A stretch of 60,837 bases of DNA from assembly GCA_035651635.1 (NCBI GenBank), contig DASRFK010000284.1, forward strand, positions 1 to 60,837, in the 5' to 3' direction. The notes under the pieces are model-generated. The model was not told the origin of the DNA, searched no databases, and saw only the letters and a list, made by a program, of their open reading frames with translations. Origin of the DNA: JANXQE01 sp035651635 (lineage in GTDB: Bacteria; Verrucomicrobiota; Verrucomicrobiia; Limisphaerales; UBA8199). A program made the translations under genes and the position numbers. Of this stretch, positions 17,083-26,036 are shown piece after piece. Position 1 is the stretch's first letter; each line of letters opens with the position of its first letter.

Positions 17083-18603
17083 TTACCTTGCGACAGCATA
17101 AGTACCGGTGGCGCTTTGAGATTGTTCGAGCAAATGCTGGACACTGGCGTGCATCACCTTGGTAAAGGGCGCCGGATGCAGGCCGATCCAGAAGACGAAA
17201 AGGAGCAACGGCGCCAAAGTTGCCAGTTCGCGAAAACCGAGATCGTTCAAGCGTGAATGGTCGGGATTGTGCGTGCCGCCGTAAGCGACTTTTTGAAGCA
17301 TGCGCAGCATGTATGCCGCGGCGAGGATGACACCCGGAACCAGGCAGATGATGAGGATCTTGGAAACGGCAGCGCTGCCGCTCAGCACCGCGGCAAATCC
17401 GCCGCTCATGACGAGGAATTCGCCGATAAAACTATTTGTGCCAGGAAAGGCCAGAGACGATAACGCGAACACGCCGGCGAACAGGGCGAACACCGGCATA
17501 ACCTTGCCCATCCCGGCCGCCTGAGCCAGGTCGCGGCTGTGTAATCGCTCGTAAATGATGCCGACCATGATGAACAGGGCGCCCGTGGTCACCCCGTGAT
17601 TGATCATCACCAGCATGGCGCCTTCGAGACCTGCTTTATTCAAGGCGAAAATGCCCAGGGTCGCAAAGCCCATATGGGCGACGCTGGAGTAAGCCACCAG
17701 CTTCTTGAGGTCGGTCTGGGCCAAAGCGGTGAAACCGCCATAGAGAATGGCAATCACCGACAGCCAGAGAATAAATGGAGTGAAGTATTGCGTGGCGTAC
17801 GGAGCCATGGGCAGTGAAAAGCGCAGGAAGCCATAGGTCCCCATCTTCAGCAGCACGCTGGCCAACAAGACGCTCCCGGCAGTGGGGGCTTCGACGTGCG
17901 CGGCGGGCAGCCACGTATGGAACGGAAACATCGGCACCTTGATGGCGAAGGAAATGAAGAAGGCCAGGAAAATCCAAAACTGGAATTGATGCGAGAAGGA
18001 CCGCCCCATCATTTCGGGAATGCTAAAACTGCCGACCTTCAGATAAAGCGCGATGATCGCCACCAACAGAAACACCGAACCGGACATCGTATAAATAAAG
18101 AATTTGAGGGAAGCGTAAATTTTGCGCGGTCCGCCCCAGATGCCGATGAGCAAAGCCATCGGAATGAGCATGGCTTCCCAGAAGCAGAAGAACAGGACGA
18201 GGTCCAGGGCGCAGAAGACGCCGATCATGGCCGTCTCCATGATGAGCAGGCAAATCATGAACTCTCGCACGCGAGTCTGGATATAACGCCAGGAGGCCAG
18301 GACGCACAAAGGCATGACCAGTGTCGTCAGCAAAACCAGCAGCAGGCTGATGCCATCGACACCCACTGCGTACTGGATCTTGAAGGCAGGAATCCAAGAG
18401 GTCACCTGTTTGAACTGAAACTCGGCTGAACTGACATCGAATCGGAAATAGAGCGGCAGGGAGAACAGCGCCAAGGCAGAAGTGAACGCCAGTGTCCACC
18501 AACGCTGCAGGTTCTCCCGCTTGATAAGCGTGGCAACGGCCGCAGCGGCCAACGGGCTGAAAATCAGCACGCTCAGGGCGATTTGGTTATAGCTGAAATT
18601 CAT
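17083..18603 (-). CDS. nuoM: NADH-quinone oxidoreductase subunit M
   Basis: 506 aa antiporter-like membrane subunit. Motifs: VGVDGISLLLVLLTTLVMP, LVLFFCFWEAMLIPMALLIG (TM5 Glu), AIKVPMFPFHTWLPAAHVEAPTAGS (TM7 Lys and the discontinuous helix) and ALAQTDLKKLVAYSSVAHMGF. These are classical NuoM features. The start overlaps the end of the upstream 594-aa subunit by 4 nt (ATGA), showing translational coupling. Confidence 0.95.
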   Translation of the reverse strand: MNFSYNQIALSVLIFSPLAAAAVATLIKRENLQRWWTLAFTSALALFSLPLYFRFDVSSAEFQFKQVTSWIPAFKIQYAVGVDGISLLLVLLTTLVMPLCVLASWRYIQTRVREFMICLLIMETAMIGVFCALDLVLFFCFWEAMLIPMALLIGIWGGPRKIYASLKFFIYTMSGSVFLLVAIIALYLKVGSFSIPEMMGRSFSHQFQFWIFLAFFISFAIKVPMFPFHTWLPAAHVEAPTAGSVLLASVLLKMGTYGFLRFSLPMAPYATQYFTPFILWLSVIAILYGGFTALAQTDLKKLVAYSSVAHMGFATLGIFALNKAGLEGAMLVMINHGVTTGALFIMVGIIYERLHSRDLAQAAGMGKVMPVFALFAGVFALSSLAFPGTNSFIGEFLVMSGGFAAVLSGSAAVSKILIICLVPGVILAAAYMLRMLQKVAYGGTHNPDHSRLNDLGFRELATLAPLLLFVFWIGLHPAPFTKVMHASVQHLLEQSQSATGTYAVAR

Positions 18604-20384
18604 CGGTAAGAATAAATCACGAAGGCCACGATCAGCACCGCCGCTACAGCAAAGGCGAACGCCAGGTTTTCCTGCATTTGACCCCGTTGCGCGAAACGCG
18701 CGCGCCGGCCGATGCCGCGCACGGTTTCGGCAATGCCATCGACAAACCCGTCGATAATCTCGTTGTCGAACAGTCCAGCCCGGCGAGCGGTTTTCATTAG
18801 CGGGATCAGTCCGGCAACACGGTAGAGTTCACCCACAATGGTATCGAAGGTTTGCACCGGCTTGCGGGCGACCCACAAGAAAGCGCGCCCGCCCATGCGA
18901 TAAAACCAGTCGAGATCGAGGCTGATCTTGGGTTCGGGCCGGAGTTTTTTGAGCAAGAGGAAGAATCCAACACCTGTGAAGAGCAGGATCTGGAGAGTCT
19001 CGGAGATGTGATAGGCCGTATAGGGCTGATAATCGACGGGGTACGGCAACATCTTGTAGAGGTAAGGCGTGTAGCAGCCGATAAAAATGCACAAGGCCGA
19101 AGCGATGGCCATGGCCGCCATCATGTTCACCGGCGGTTCGGACGCACGATTCCAGACTTCCGATTTGGGCTGATTCTTTCCGAACCAAATGAAGTAGGGC
19201 ACTTTTAATCCCGTATGAAGGAAAGTGCCGGCCGAGGCCAGAAGGAGCAGGAAACCAACCCAATATTTGTGTTGTTCGAGTCCCGCCGCGACGATCATGG
19301 ATTTGCTGACAAATCCGCTGAACAACGGGAATGCGGAAATCGAAAGCCCCCCGATCAAGGTGAACACAAACGTCCAGGGCATTTTTTTCCACAGACCGCC
19401 GAGTTGGGTGAATTTGCTTTCGCCGGTCATGTGCAACACGGCGCCGCAGCCCATGAACAAGAGGCCTTTGTAGAGAATGTGGGCGAAAGCGTGGGCGCAG
19501 GCGCCGTTAATGGCCATGGCCGTGCCGAGGCCAACGCCCGCCACCATGTAACCAACCTGGCTGATGATGTGGTACGCCAGCAACCGGCGGCAGTCGTTCT
19601 CGAGCACAGCGTAAACCACACCATAGAGCGCCATAATGACACCCAGTGGCACCAGGATTTCCATGCCCGCAAAACCACGGCACAACGCGTAGACAGCGGT
19701 CTTGGTGGTGAAGGCGCACATGAACACCGAGCCGTTGAAGGTGGCTTCACTATAGGCATCCGGTAGCCAGGCATGCAGCGGCGGCACGGCGGCATTCAGA
19801 AGGAAACCAATCATGATCAGGTAAGTCGCAGTCGTAGGATGCTGCACGTCCAGTGCGTCGAATGACCAACTGCCCACGGTCCGGCAATGGATGACCATGC
19901 CGGCCAAGAGGGCCAATCCGCCGGCCACGTGGACCAACAAATAGCGCAGGCCCGCGGCCAACGATTCCGGCCGGCGCCTGAACCAAATCAGGAACACCGA
20001 CGAGAACGCCATGATTTCCCAGAATAGGAAGAGGGTCAGGAAATCCCCGGCATAGATAGCGCCGATGGATCCCGCCACATAAACCCAGGCGGCAATATGC
20101 TGGACGTTTTCTTTGACGTGCAGCCCGTAAAGGGTGCCCAGGATGCACATCAGACTCATGATGTAGCCAAACACCAGGCTCAGTTTGTCTACCCGCCCGA
20201 ATACCAGTTGCCAGTCCAGGAACTGAACGTGACCAAAACTGCCGATGCTCAGGTTAAGCGTGCGGGCAAAGACCAAAATCGGTATCAGCAGCAGGTAAGC
20301 CTTCTTAAGCCGCGCGGGAACCAACGGCAACAACAACGCCCCGAACAGAAGGATGAGCGAGGGATGAATCCAGAAGCTATTCAT
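18600..20384 (-). CDS. Antiporter-like subunit of complex I (NuoL/MrpD-type, 594 aa)
   Basis: The core reads as a proton-conducting antiporter subunit: LFLFWEIMAFSSVFLIW (TM5 Glu), PPLHAWLPDAYSEATFNGS, TTKTAVYALCRG (Lys) and LENDCRRLLAYHIISQVGYM. It lacks the usual NuoL N-terminal wording and looks closer to Na+/H+ antiporter subunit D. The C-terminus (FDNEIIDGFVDGIAETVRGIGRR... then a last helix) does resemble the NuoL tail with its lateral-helix region. It probably takes the distal NuoL position. It overlaps the 84-aa gene by 8 nt and nuoM by 4 nt. Confidence 0.8.
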   Translation of the reverse strand: MNSFWIHPSLILLFGALLLPLVPARLKKAYLLLIPILVFARTLNLSIGSFGHVQFLDWQLVFGRVDKLSLVFGYIMSLMCILGTLYGLHVKENVQHIAAWVYVAGSIGAIYAGDFLTLFLFWEIMAFSSVFLIWFRRRPESLAAGLRYLLVHVAGGLALLAGMVIHCRTVGSWSFDALDVQHPTTATYLIMIGFLLNAAVPPLHAWLPDAYSEATFNGSVFMCAFTTKTAVYALCRGFAGMEILVPLGVIMALYGVVYAVLENDCRRLLAYHIISQVGYMVAGVGLGTAMAINGACAHAFAHILYKGLLFMGCGAVLHMTGESKFTQLGGLWKKMPWTFVFTLIGGLSISAFPLFSGFVSKSMIVAAGLEQHKYWVGFLLLLASAGTFLHTGLKVPYFIWFGKNQPKSEVWNRASEPPVNMMAAMAIASALCIFIGCYTPYLYKMLPYPVDYQPYTAYHISETLQILLFTGVGFFLLLKKLRPEPKISLDLDWFYRMGGRAFLWVARKPVQTFDTIVGELYRVAGLIPLMKTARRAGLFDNEIIDGFVDGIAETVRGIGRRARFAQRGQMQENLAFAFAVAAVLIVAFVIYSYR

Positions 20385-20631
20385 CGTAGTAATCCTCCCG
20401 AGTCATGATCCCCGCGTGCCCAAACCACTTCGAAGCGATGATAATCACCACGCAGCCGACAAAACCGAAAATCGACCAGAACGCCGGCAAATGCTCCAGC
20501 CGTGTGTGGGCGTGTTCCTTGTCAACGAACACTGCGTCCAGGACGATCAGCAGTGCCAGCAGGGCAAAGCAAATACGCACGACGATTTTGAGCCGATTGC
20601 GTAAAAATTCGATGAGCTGGACCAGTTTCAT
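20377..20631 (-). CDS. Small two-helix membrane protein in the nuo operon
   Basis: 84 aa with a basic N-terminal helix (VQLIEFLRNRLKIVVR), a first transmembrane segment (ICFALLALLIVLDAVFV), a hydrophilic loop with HTRLEHLPAFWS, and a second segment (FGFVGCVVIIIASKWFG), then an acidic tail. I recall similar small proteins next to MrpD-like genes but know no assigned function. Start and stop both overlap neighbours (ATGA with the 491-aa subunit), so it is produced in step with the two antiporter-like subunits and is plausibly a structural accessory. Confidence 0.8.
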   Translation of the reverse strand: MKLVQLIEFLRNRLKIVVRICFALLALLIVLDAVFVDKEHAHTRLEHLPAFWSIFGFVGCVVIIIASKWFGHAGIMTREDYYDE

Positions 20632-22103
20632 GAAATCAGGTTTTGGACGAAGCGCATGAAGAAGGCCGGGTAGAGGCCAATCAGGACTGAGATCACCGCC
20701 GTAATACTGAGAGGAATGACCAGGGCGGGATGAGCTTCGCTGTAGTTATGCTTCGCATCCGAGTCGGATTGTTTGCCGAAGAAGCCCTGGTAAACCACGG
20801 GCGCGAAATACGCCGCATTGAGGAGTGTGCTGGCCAGCAGTACGATAATGATGCCAATCGAGCCGGCATCCCAGGCGCCGTTGACGAGATACCATTTGGT
20901 GACAAACCCGGCGACGGGTGGAGCGCCAATCATGCTCAGCGACGCCAGGGCGAAGGCTCCGAAGGTCCAGGGCATCGCGCGCCCCAAACCGCTCATTTCG
21001 GAGATATTCTTTTTGTGCGTGGCGACATAGATCGCTCCGGCGCAGAAGAACAAAGTGATTTTCGAAAAGGCGTGGTTGGCAATGTGAATCAATCCGCCCT
21101 CGATGCCGGCCGGTGTGAGCAGCGCCACCCCCAGGATGATGTAAGAGAGTTGGCTGACGGTTGAATACGCCAGCCGTGCTTTGAGGTTGTCTTTGCTCAG
21201 GGCGACGATTGACCCGACAATGATCGTAATCGAGACGAAATAAGCCGTCGGCAGACCCAGGTTCAGCGAGTGCATCAGGTCCACGCCAAAGACGTAGAGC
21301 ATGACGCGCACAGTAGAGAAAACGCCGACTTTGACGACCGCGACGGCATGGAGCAACGCGCTGACCGGGGTGGGCGCGACCATGGCGCTGGGCAGCCAAT
21401 TGTGGAAAGGCATCACGCCGTTCTTGGCAAACCCGAGGACGCAGCAGGCATAGAGCGCGGCAATCAGTCCGTGATGCACGTTGGCCGGAATGATGCCGGT
21501 GTGGATGTTCGTGGCGAAATCGAGACTGCCGCTCACCACGTAAATGACGACCATCGCTGGCAGAACCAGACCCTTGGCTGTTGCGGTCAGGTAGGCGAGG
21601 TACTTTTTGCCGCCTTCGTAACTTTCTTCATCCTGATGATGAGCCACCAACGGGTAGGTGCAAATGCTGACGATTTCGTAAAAGAGGTAAAGCGTCAGGA
21701 GATTATCCGAGAAGGCACAGCCCATCGCGCCAAACAAAGCCAGGGCAAAACAGGTGTTGAACCGGGTCTGCGCGTGTTCTTCCAGTCCGCGCATGTAACC
21801 TGCCGAGTAGAACACGGTAATCATCCACAGGAACGACGCCGAAATGGCAAACACCATCGACAAGGCATCGGCGCGGAGCGAGAAACTCAAGCCGGGCAGT
21901 AATTCAAAAACCGTGTAATGAAGCCTGTGACCGCCGAGAACTGCCGGGACCATCGACGCGACCGTGATAAAGAGCGTAGCCGCGGCCAGGAAAGAACAGG
22001 TCTCGCGCACGTTGGGCCGTTTGCCATTGGCCATGACCAATCCCGCTCCAACCAAGGGGGCTAGGATGGCCAGTAAAAGTCGAGAATCGCTCAGGGGTTC
22101 CAT
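20628..22103 (-). CDS. Antiporter-like subunit of complex I (MrpD-type, 491 aa)
   Basis: About 14 membrane helices with LLTLYLFYEIVSICTYPLVAH (TM5 Glu), GFAKNGVMPFHNWLPSAMVA (TM7 region), ALLHAVAVVKVGVF (Lys) and ALSKDNLKARLAYSTVSQLSY. The motifs fit monovalent cation/H+ antiporter subunit D better than NuoL, M or N. It directly follows nuoK and starts the pump module. Together with the 594-aa protein, NuoM and NuoN it gives four antiporter-like subunits instead of three. Confidence 0.85.
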   Translation of the reverse strand: MEPLSDSRLLLAILAPLVGAGLVMANGKRPNVRETCSFLAAATLFITVASMVPAVLGGHRLHYTVFELLPGLSFSLRADALSMVFAISASFLWMITVFYSAGYMRGLEEHAQTRFNTCFALALFGAMGCAFSDNLLTLYLFYEIVSICTYPLVAHHQDEESYEGGKKYLAYLTATAKGLVLPAMVVIYVVSGSLDFATNIHTGIIPANVHHGLIAALYACCVLGFAKNGVMPFHNWLPSAMVAPTPVSALLHAVAVVKVGVFSTVRVMLYVFGVDLMHSLNLGLPTAYFVSITIIVGSIVALSKDNLKARLAYSTVSQLSYIILGVALLTPAGIEGGLIHIANHAFSKITLFFCAGAIYVATHKKNISEMSGLGRAMPWTFGAFALASLSMIGAPPVAGFVTKWYLVNGAWDAGSIGIIIVLLASTLLNAAYFAPVVYQGFFGKQSDSDAKHNYSEAHPALVIPLSITAVISVLIGLYPAFFMRFVQNLIS

Positions 22104-22104
22104 T

Positions 22105-22425
22105 TTATCCCTTCAATTCGGCAAGCTCCCGGGTCGTGACGGAATGGTAGTTGCGATAAACCGCGACGATGATGCTCAGGGCAATGGCAACTTCGGCTGC
22201 CGCGAGACCCATGATGAAGAGCACGAAGATTTGGCCGACCGCCGGGTCGTGAACGGTGAATCGATTGAACGCCATGAGGTTGAGCGATGCGGCGGAAAAA
22301 ATGAGCTCGCCGGAAATGAGCATTCCGATCAGGGTGCGTCGGCGGATCAAACCGAACACGCCGATGGCCAGCAGGAAAGCCGCCGCTACCAAGTACACAT
22401 TCAACTGATTGTAAAGAAGCGTCAT
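22105..22425 (-). CDS. nuoK: NADH-quinone oxidoreductase subunit K
   Basis: 106 aa with three helices. GLIRRRTLIGMLISGELIFSAASLNLMAF carries the conserved Glu of the E-channel, and MGLAAAEVAIALSIIVAVYR carries the second conserved Glu. The length is standard. It lies between nuoJ and the first antiporter-like subunit, with gaps of only a few nucleotides. Confidence 0.95.
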   Translation of the reverse strand: MTLLYNQLNVYLVAAAFLLAIGVFGLIRRRTLIGMLISGELIFSAASLNLMAFNRFTVHDPAVGQIFVLFIMGLAAAEVAIALSIIVAVYRNYHSVTTRELAELKG

Positions 22426-22431
22426 GAGTGT

Positions 22432-23061
22432 CTATCCGTGGTTGATTGCTGCAACCGGGGCGGGCTGAGTAGCCGGCCGCGCATCCAGGATCGGGTGAAC
22501 TACCGCCTGAAGGCGGGACTCCGGAGCTTCGGGACGGGTGCGGCCGGCTCGTGCAATGGCGAGGGCGCCTAAGATCGCGACCAGGAGTGCCAGCGAGATT
22601 AGCTCGAAGGCCATGCTATAGGTCGTCAGCAATGCGCGACCCAAAATGGCGACCGATCCGTCGTTGAGCAAATCACCAGGTGCCGGCCAATTGGTTCGGC
22701 AACCCAGCCAGACCAGGCCGCAAAAAATCGCAATGACGATGAGCAGGGCCAACCCACCCCAGGCGACCGTGGAACCGCTTTTTTCTGTGCGCGGCGGTTC
22801 CTCGGGTTCGGCCAGCATGACCGCAAAGACAATCGTGACACAGACCGCGCCGACATAGATGAGGATCTCCATTAAGGCTAGAAATGGGCTGTGCAGAAAA
22901 TAGTACAGGCCAGCCACGCCAAAACAGCATGTAGCCAAACCACACACGCTGTGGATCAAACGGGTGCTAGTCACCGCCAGACACGCTCCGAACGCCATGG
23001 TAAGGAGGCACACCACGAACACCGCAGTCGTGATTAGGTTGGAGGCCGGGAAAGCTGTCAT
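22432..23061 (-). CDS. nuoJ: NADH-quinone oxidoreductase subunit J
   Basis: 209 aa. Helices include AFGACLAVTSTRLIHSV, FLALMEILIYVGAVCVTIVFAVML (the pi-bulge helix region of NuoJ) and MAFELISLALLVAILGALAIAR. The ATG at 23061 overlaps the nuoI stop (ATGA). The C-terminal tail (about the last 40 residues) is polar and rich in Pro and Ala. It is partly encoded by a REP hairpin at 22503-22522, so this tail is probably a recent extension and not needed for the pump. Confidence 0.93.
   Translation of the reverse strand: MTAFPASNLITTAVFVVCLLTMAFGACLAVTSTRLIHSVCGLATCCFGVAGLYYFLHSPFLALMEILIYVGAVCVTIVFAVMLAEPEEPPRTEKSGSTVAWGGLALLIVIAIFCGLVWLGCRTNWPAPGDLLNDGSVAILGRALLTTYSMAFELISLALLVAILGALAIARAGRTRPEAPESRLQAVVHPILDARPATQPAPVAAINHG
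22503..22522. repeat. GGAG-type REP hairpin inside nuoJ
   Basis: On the minus strand this reads GGAGTCCCGCCTTCAGGCGG. The same 20 bases occur in intergenic copies at 45581-45600 and 43545 onward (46167 onward with one change). It encodes part of PESRLQAVV in the NuoJ tail, in frame. Confidence 0.8.
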
Positions 23062-23639
23062 TTGGCCTCCAGAGTGGTTTCGAGGGGTTTGGCCCCAACA
23101 GTGCTGGATGCGGCCGCGCTCTGGGTCGGGGAACTTTGCGGCGCCACCGTAGGAGAGGTGGTGGTTGCACCGTCCCGGCCGGTCGTTCGTTCCTCTTCCA
23201 ATCGTTGAGCTTGGAGCCGCTGGAACAACTCCATGATGTAGTCCTCTTTGCGCGTGCTGGCCAGGTTGTACTCGCGGGAGAAACGGATCGCCCCATCGCG
23301 GCAGGCCTCCACACAGGAACCACAAAGACTGCACTTGGTAAAATCGAGGCGATATGAAGTAACTGTCTTGCGCCGGGCACCTTCCGGCTTAATGCCTTCG
23401 ACGGTGATGCAATCGCTCGGACAGGCTTTCTCACAAAGCTTGCAAACAAAACATTTTGGCTGGCCGGTCGCAGGATCGCGCACCAGCTCGATGTGACCGC
23501 GAAAACGAGGCGGGATCTTTAAAGTTTCATACGGGTATTGCACCGTGATGATCGGTTTGAAGAACTGCCCGATCGTGATCTTCATCCCGATGAAGAGGCT
23601 TTTTAATCCAGAATAAACTTCGGCGACGAGGTTTTTCAT
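23058..23639 (-). CDS. nuoI: NADH-quinone oxidoreductase subunit I
   Basis: 193 aa peripheral-arm ferredoxin subunit holding two [4Fe-4S] clusters. CFVCKLCEKACPSDCI and CSLCGSCVEACRDGAI supply all eight cysteines. In the second motif the usual Pro after the last Cys is Arg. The ATG at 23639 overlaps the nuoH stop. A low-complexity Ala/Thr/Ser/Pro tail of about 40 residues follows the conserved core, longer than in typical NuoI. Confidence 0.95.
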   Translation of the reverse strand: MKNLVAEVYSGLKSLFIGMKITIGQFFKPIITVQYPYETLKIPPRFRGHIELVRDPATGQPKCFVCKLCEKACPSDCITVEGIKPEGARRKTVTSYRLDFTKCSLCGSCVEACRDGAIRFSREYNLASTRKEDYIMELFQRLQAQRLEEERTTGRDGATTTSPTVAPQSSPTQSAAASSTVGAKPLETTLEAK

Positions 23640-24649
23640 GCCGGCATCAATTTGATCAATGCGCTCGTGAGCAATAGCGTGAAGAGGGAAACCGGGATCA
23701 GGATCTTCCACGACAGATTGAGCAGCCCGTAGAATTGCGTTCTAGGAAAGGTCCAGCGCACCCACACCACCGAGAACACCAGGAAGTACATCTTGATCAG
23801 AAACCAAAGCAAACCGGAGAAAACACCAAACGGACTTTGCCAGCCGCCCAGAAAAAGCACCGTCGCCAGGCTGCTGCCGAGCAAAATGTTGGCGTATTCG
23901 GCCATGAAGAAGACACCGAAACCCATCCCGGAATACTCAGTGTAGGCGCCCGCGACCAATTCGCTTTCGGCTTCGGCCATATCGAAAGGAGCGCGGTTGG
24001 TTTCGGCCAGCATGCAGGTATAAAAAATCAGAAACGTAATTGGCATCAGAGGATTGACCCAAACGCGGAACAGGTTCCAATGCCAGAACCCACCGGCCTG
24101 GGCTTGCACGATCTCGTTCAGGTTCATCGTGCCGTTGATCATGATGATCGTGATGACCACCAGGAGCATGGGGATTTCATACGCGACGTCCTGCGACACC
24201 ACGCGCGCGGCCGAGATAATCGCATATTTGTTCCGCGAGGACCAACCGCCCAGCATGATTGCCATCACGTTGATCGAGCCGAACGCGAAGATCATCAGCA
24301 AACCCACGTTGATATTTCGCGCGGCCAAAGTCTGACTGAACGGCATCACCGCCAGGCCTATCAATGCAGGCGCCATCACCAACATCGGAGCCAGTCGGAA
24401 CAGAGTGCGATCTACTCCGTCCGGAATAATCAGTTGTTTGGACAGCAATTTGGCCGCATCGGCAATGGGCTGCAGCAGCCCCGCCCAGCCCGCCTCCGTC
24501 GGTCCGGGGCGGCGTTGGAAACGGCCGGCGCCTTTACGCTCAACCCAAACGAGGTAAGCCGCATTCAGACCCACGAAGCTCATGATCGCCACGAGTGAGA
24601 GCAGTAAGCGATACGGCTCGGTCGCTAGTCTGGAGAGGACCTGCGTCAT
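23636..24649 (-). CDS. nuoH: NADH-quinone oxidoreductase subunit H
   Basis: 337 aa, eight helices. LVWVERKGAGRFQRRPGPTEAG is the signature loop at the quinone-binding interface. GWSSRNKYAIISAARVVSQDVAYEIPM and AETNRAPFDMAEAESELVAGAYTEYSG are the second and third family blocks. The start is at an ATG at 24649. The upstream gap to nuoD (247 nt) holds a long inverted repeat. Confidence 0.96.
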   Translation of the reverse strand: MTQVLSRLATEPYRLLLSLVAIMSFVGLNAAYLVWVERKGAGRFQRRPGPTEAGWAGLLQPIADAAKLLSKQLIIPDGVDRTLFRLAPMLVMAPALIGLAVMPFSQTLAARNINVGLLMIFAFGSINVMAIMLGGWSSRNKYAIISAARVVSQDVAYEIPMLLVVITIIMINGTMNLNEIVQAQAGGFWHWNLFRVWVNPLMPITFLIFYTCMLAETNRAPFDMAEAESELVAGAYTEYSGMGFGVFFMAEYANILLGSSLATVLFLGGWQSPFGVFSGLLWFLIKMYFLVFSVVWVRWTFPRTQFYGLLNLSWKILIPVSLFTLLLTSALIKLMPA

Positions 24650-24655
24650 GGCGGA

Positions 24656-24803
24656 GTTCGAAATCCGAAGGCCGAAGGCCGAAGGCCGAAAGAAGGCCGA
24701 AATCCGAAGGCCGAATCAGAAAAGCGCCCGGGGGTAAGCGGAGCTGTTCGGATTTCGGGCTTCGAATTTCTTTCGCCCTTCGGCCTACGAGTTTCGGATT
24801 TCA
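24656..24803. repeat. CCGAA-rich inverted repeat between nuoD and nuoH
   Basis: The left arm begins GTTCGAAATCCGAAGGCCGA and repeats AAGGCCGA several times. The right arm is the complement (TTCGGATTTCGGGCTTCG, then TTTCTTTCGCCCTTCGGCC and AGTTTCGGATTTC). Same vocabulary as the nuoM-nuoN element. It fills most of the largest gap between genes in the nuo operon. Confidence 0.8.
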
Positions 24804-24896
24804 TGTTGAGTCACCGCCAAGGGTACCGGCCCTTGAGGGCGCCGCTTACCACGCGTTGGCATTTGTTGCGCATTATTTGTTTAGGTCGCCGCGGCT

Positions 24897-26036
24897 TCAC
24901 CGGTCGATGTCTGGAATTACCAGGTCCAGGCTGCCCATTAACGCCAACGCGTCGGGCAAGAGCATCCCCTGGCTGGCTTCCTCGAACAGGCTGAGATTGG
25001 ATAGACACGGCGTGCGCAGTTTTACGCGGTAGGGAATTTCTTTGTTGTCGCTGACCAACCGCACCATGAACCGGCCGCGGGCCGCTTCCACAGCGTAACA
25101 ATAGTCGCCAGCGGGAAGCTTCAAGACGCGCGGGACCTTTTCCGCCATCACCGGCCCGGCCGGCAATTTGTCCATCGCTTGCTCGATGATGCGGAGGCTC
25201 TGCGCGATTTCCTCGAGGCGGACGAGGTAGCGGGCCATGGAATCGCCTTCGCGATAGCAGGGAATCTCGAAGTCAAAATCCGAATAAGCAGAATAGGATT
25301 CGCACTTGCGCACATCGTAGGGAACGCCCGAACCACGGATGACTGGCCCGGTCGCGCCGTATTTACGGCACATCTCGCGGCTGATCGGTCCGATGCCATC
25401 GAGCCGCTTGCGCAGGATGATATTCTCGGTCACCAGCTCGCGATACATCTTGAGCCGCGGCCGCATGTGCTGGACAAAGGCGCGGGTGCCGGTCAGAAAG
25501 GCGTCGTCCACATCGTTGTACAGACCGCCAATCCGGAAATAAGCATAGGTCAGACGCGCGCCGGTAATGCCTTCGAGGAGGTCAAGGATCTTTTCGCGAT
25601 CGTCGAACGCATAAAGCAGCGGAGTAAATCCGCCCAGGTCCAGCAGGAAAGCACCCCACCAAACCAAGTGACTCGAGATGCGGTTGAGCTCGGACGTCAG
25701 CACGCGAATGTACTCGGCGCGGGGCGGGACCTGGATTTTGGCTGCACGCTCGACCGCGCCCACGAAGGCGTGCGTGTAGGTCATCGCCGAGAGATAATCG
25801 ATGCGGCTGGTGTTGGGCAGGAATTGGGCGTACGGACGGTTCTCGCCCATCTTCTCCTGCATCCGATGGATGTAACCGCAGACGGGCTCAGCCCGGGTGA
25901 TAAACTCGCCATCCATGGTCAGCTTGACGCGCAAGACTCCGTGGGTGGCGGGGTGCTGCGGCCCCAGGTTCAGCACGAACGTCTCCTGCGGCGCCTGGCG
26001 CACTAGCGCGCTTGCTTGTTCCTCGTTCGCAATCAC
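24897..26036 (-). CDS. nuoD: NADH-quinone oxidoreductase subunit D
   Basis: 379 aa, quinone-pocket 49-kDa subunit. Signatures: NLGPQHPATHGVLRV, EPVCGYIHRMQEKMGENR, DYLSAMTYTHAF, GLYNDVDDAFL and the C-terminal GSLDLVIPDIDR. The start is the GTG at 26036 that overlaps the nuoC stop (GTGA). A longer reading is open upstream but runs through nuoC in another frame and is not coding. C and D are separate here, not fused. Confidence 0.95.
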   Translation of the reverse strand: MIANEEQASALVRQAPQETFVLNLGPQHPATHGVLRVKLTMDGEFITRAEPVCGYIHRMQEKMGENRPYAQFLPNTSRIDYLSAMTYTHAFVGAVERAAKIQVPPRAEYIRVLTSELNRISSHLVWWGAFLLDLGGFTPLLYAFDDREKILDLLEGITGARLTYAYFRIGGLYNDVDDAFLTGTRAFVQHMRPRLKMYRELVTENIILRKRLDGIGPISREMCRKYGATGPVIRGSGVPYDVRKCESYSAYSDFDFEIPCYREGDSMARYLVRLEEIAQSLRIIEQAMDKLPAGPVMAEKVPRVLKLPAGDYCYAVEAARGRFMVRLVSDNKEIPYRVKLRTPCLSNLSLFEEASQGMLLPDALALMGSLDLVIPDIDR

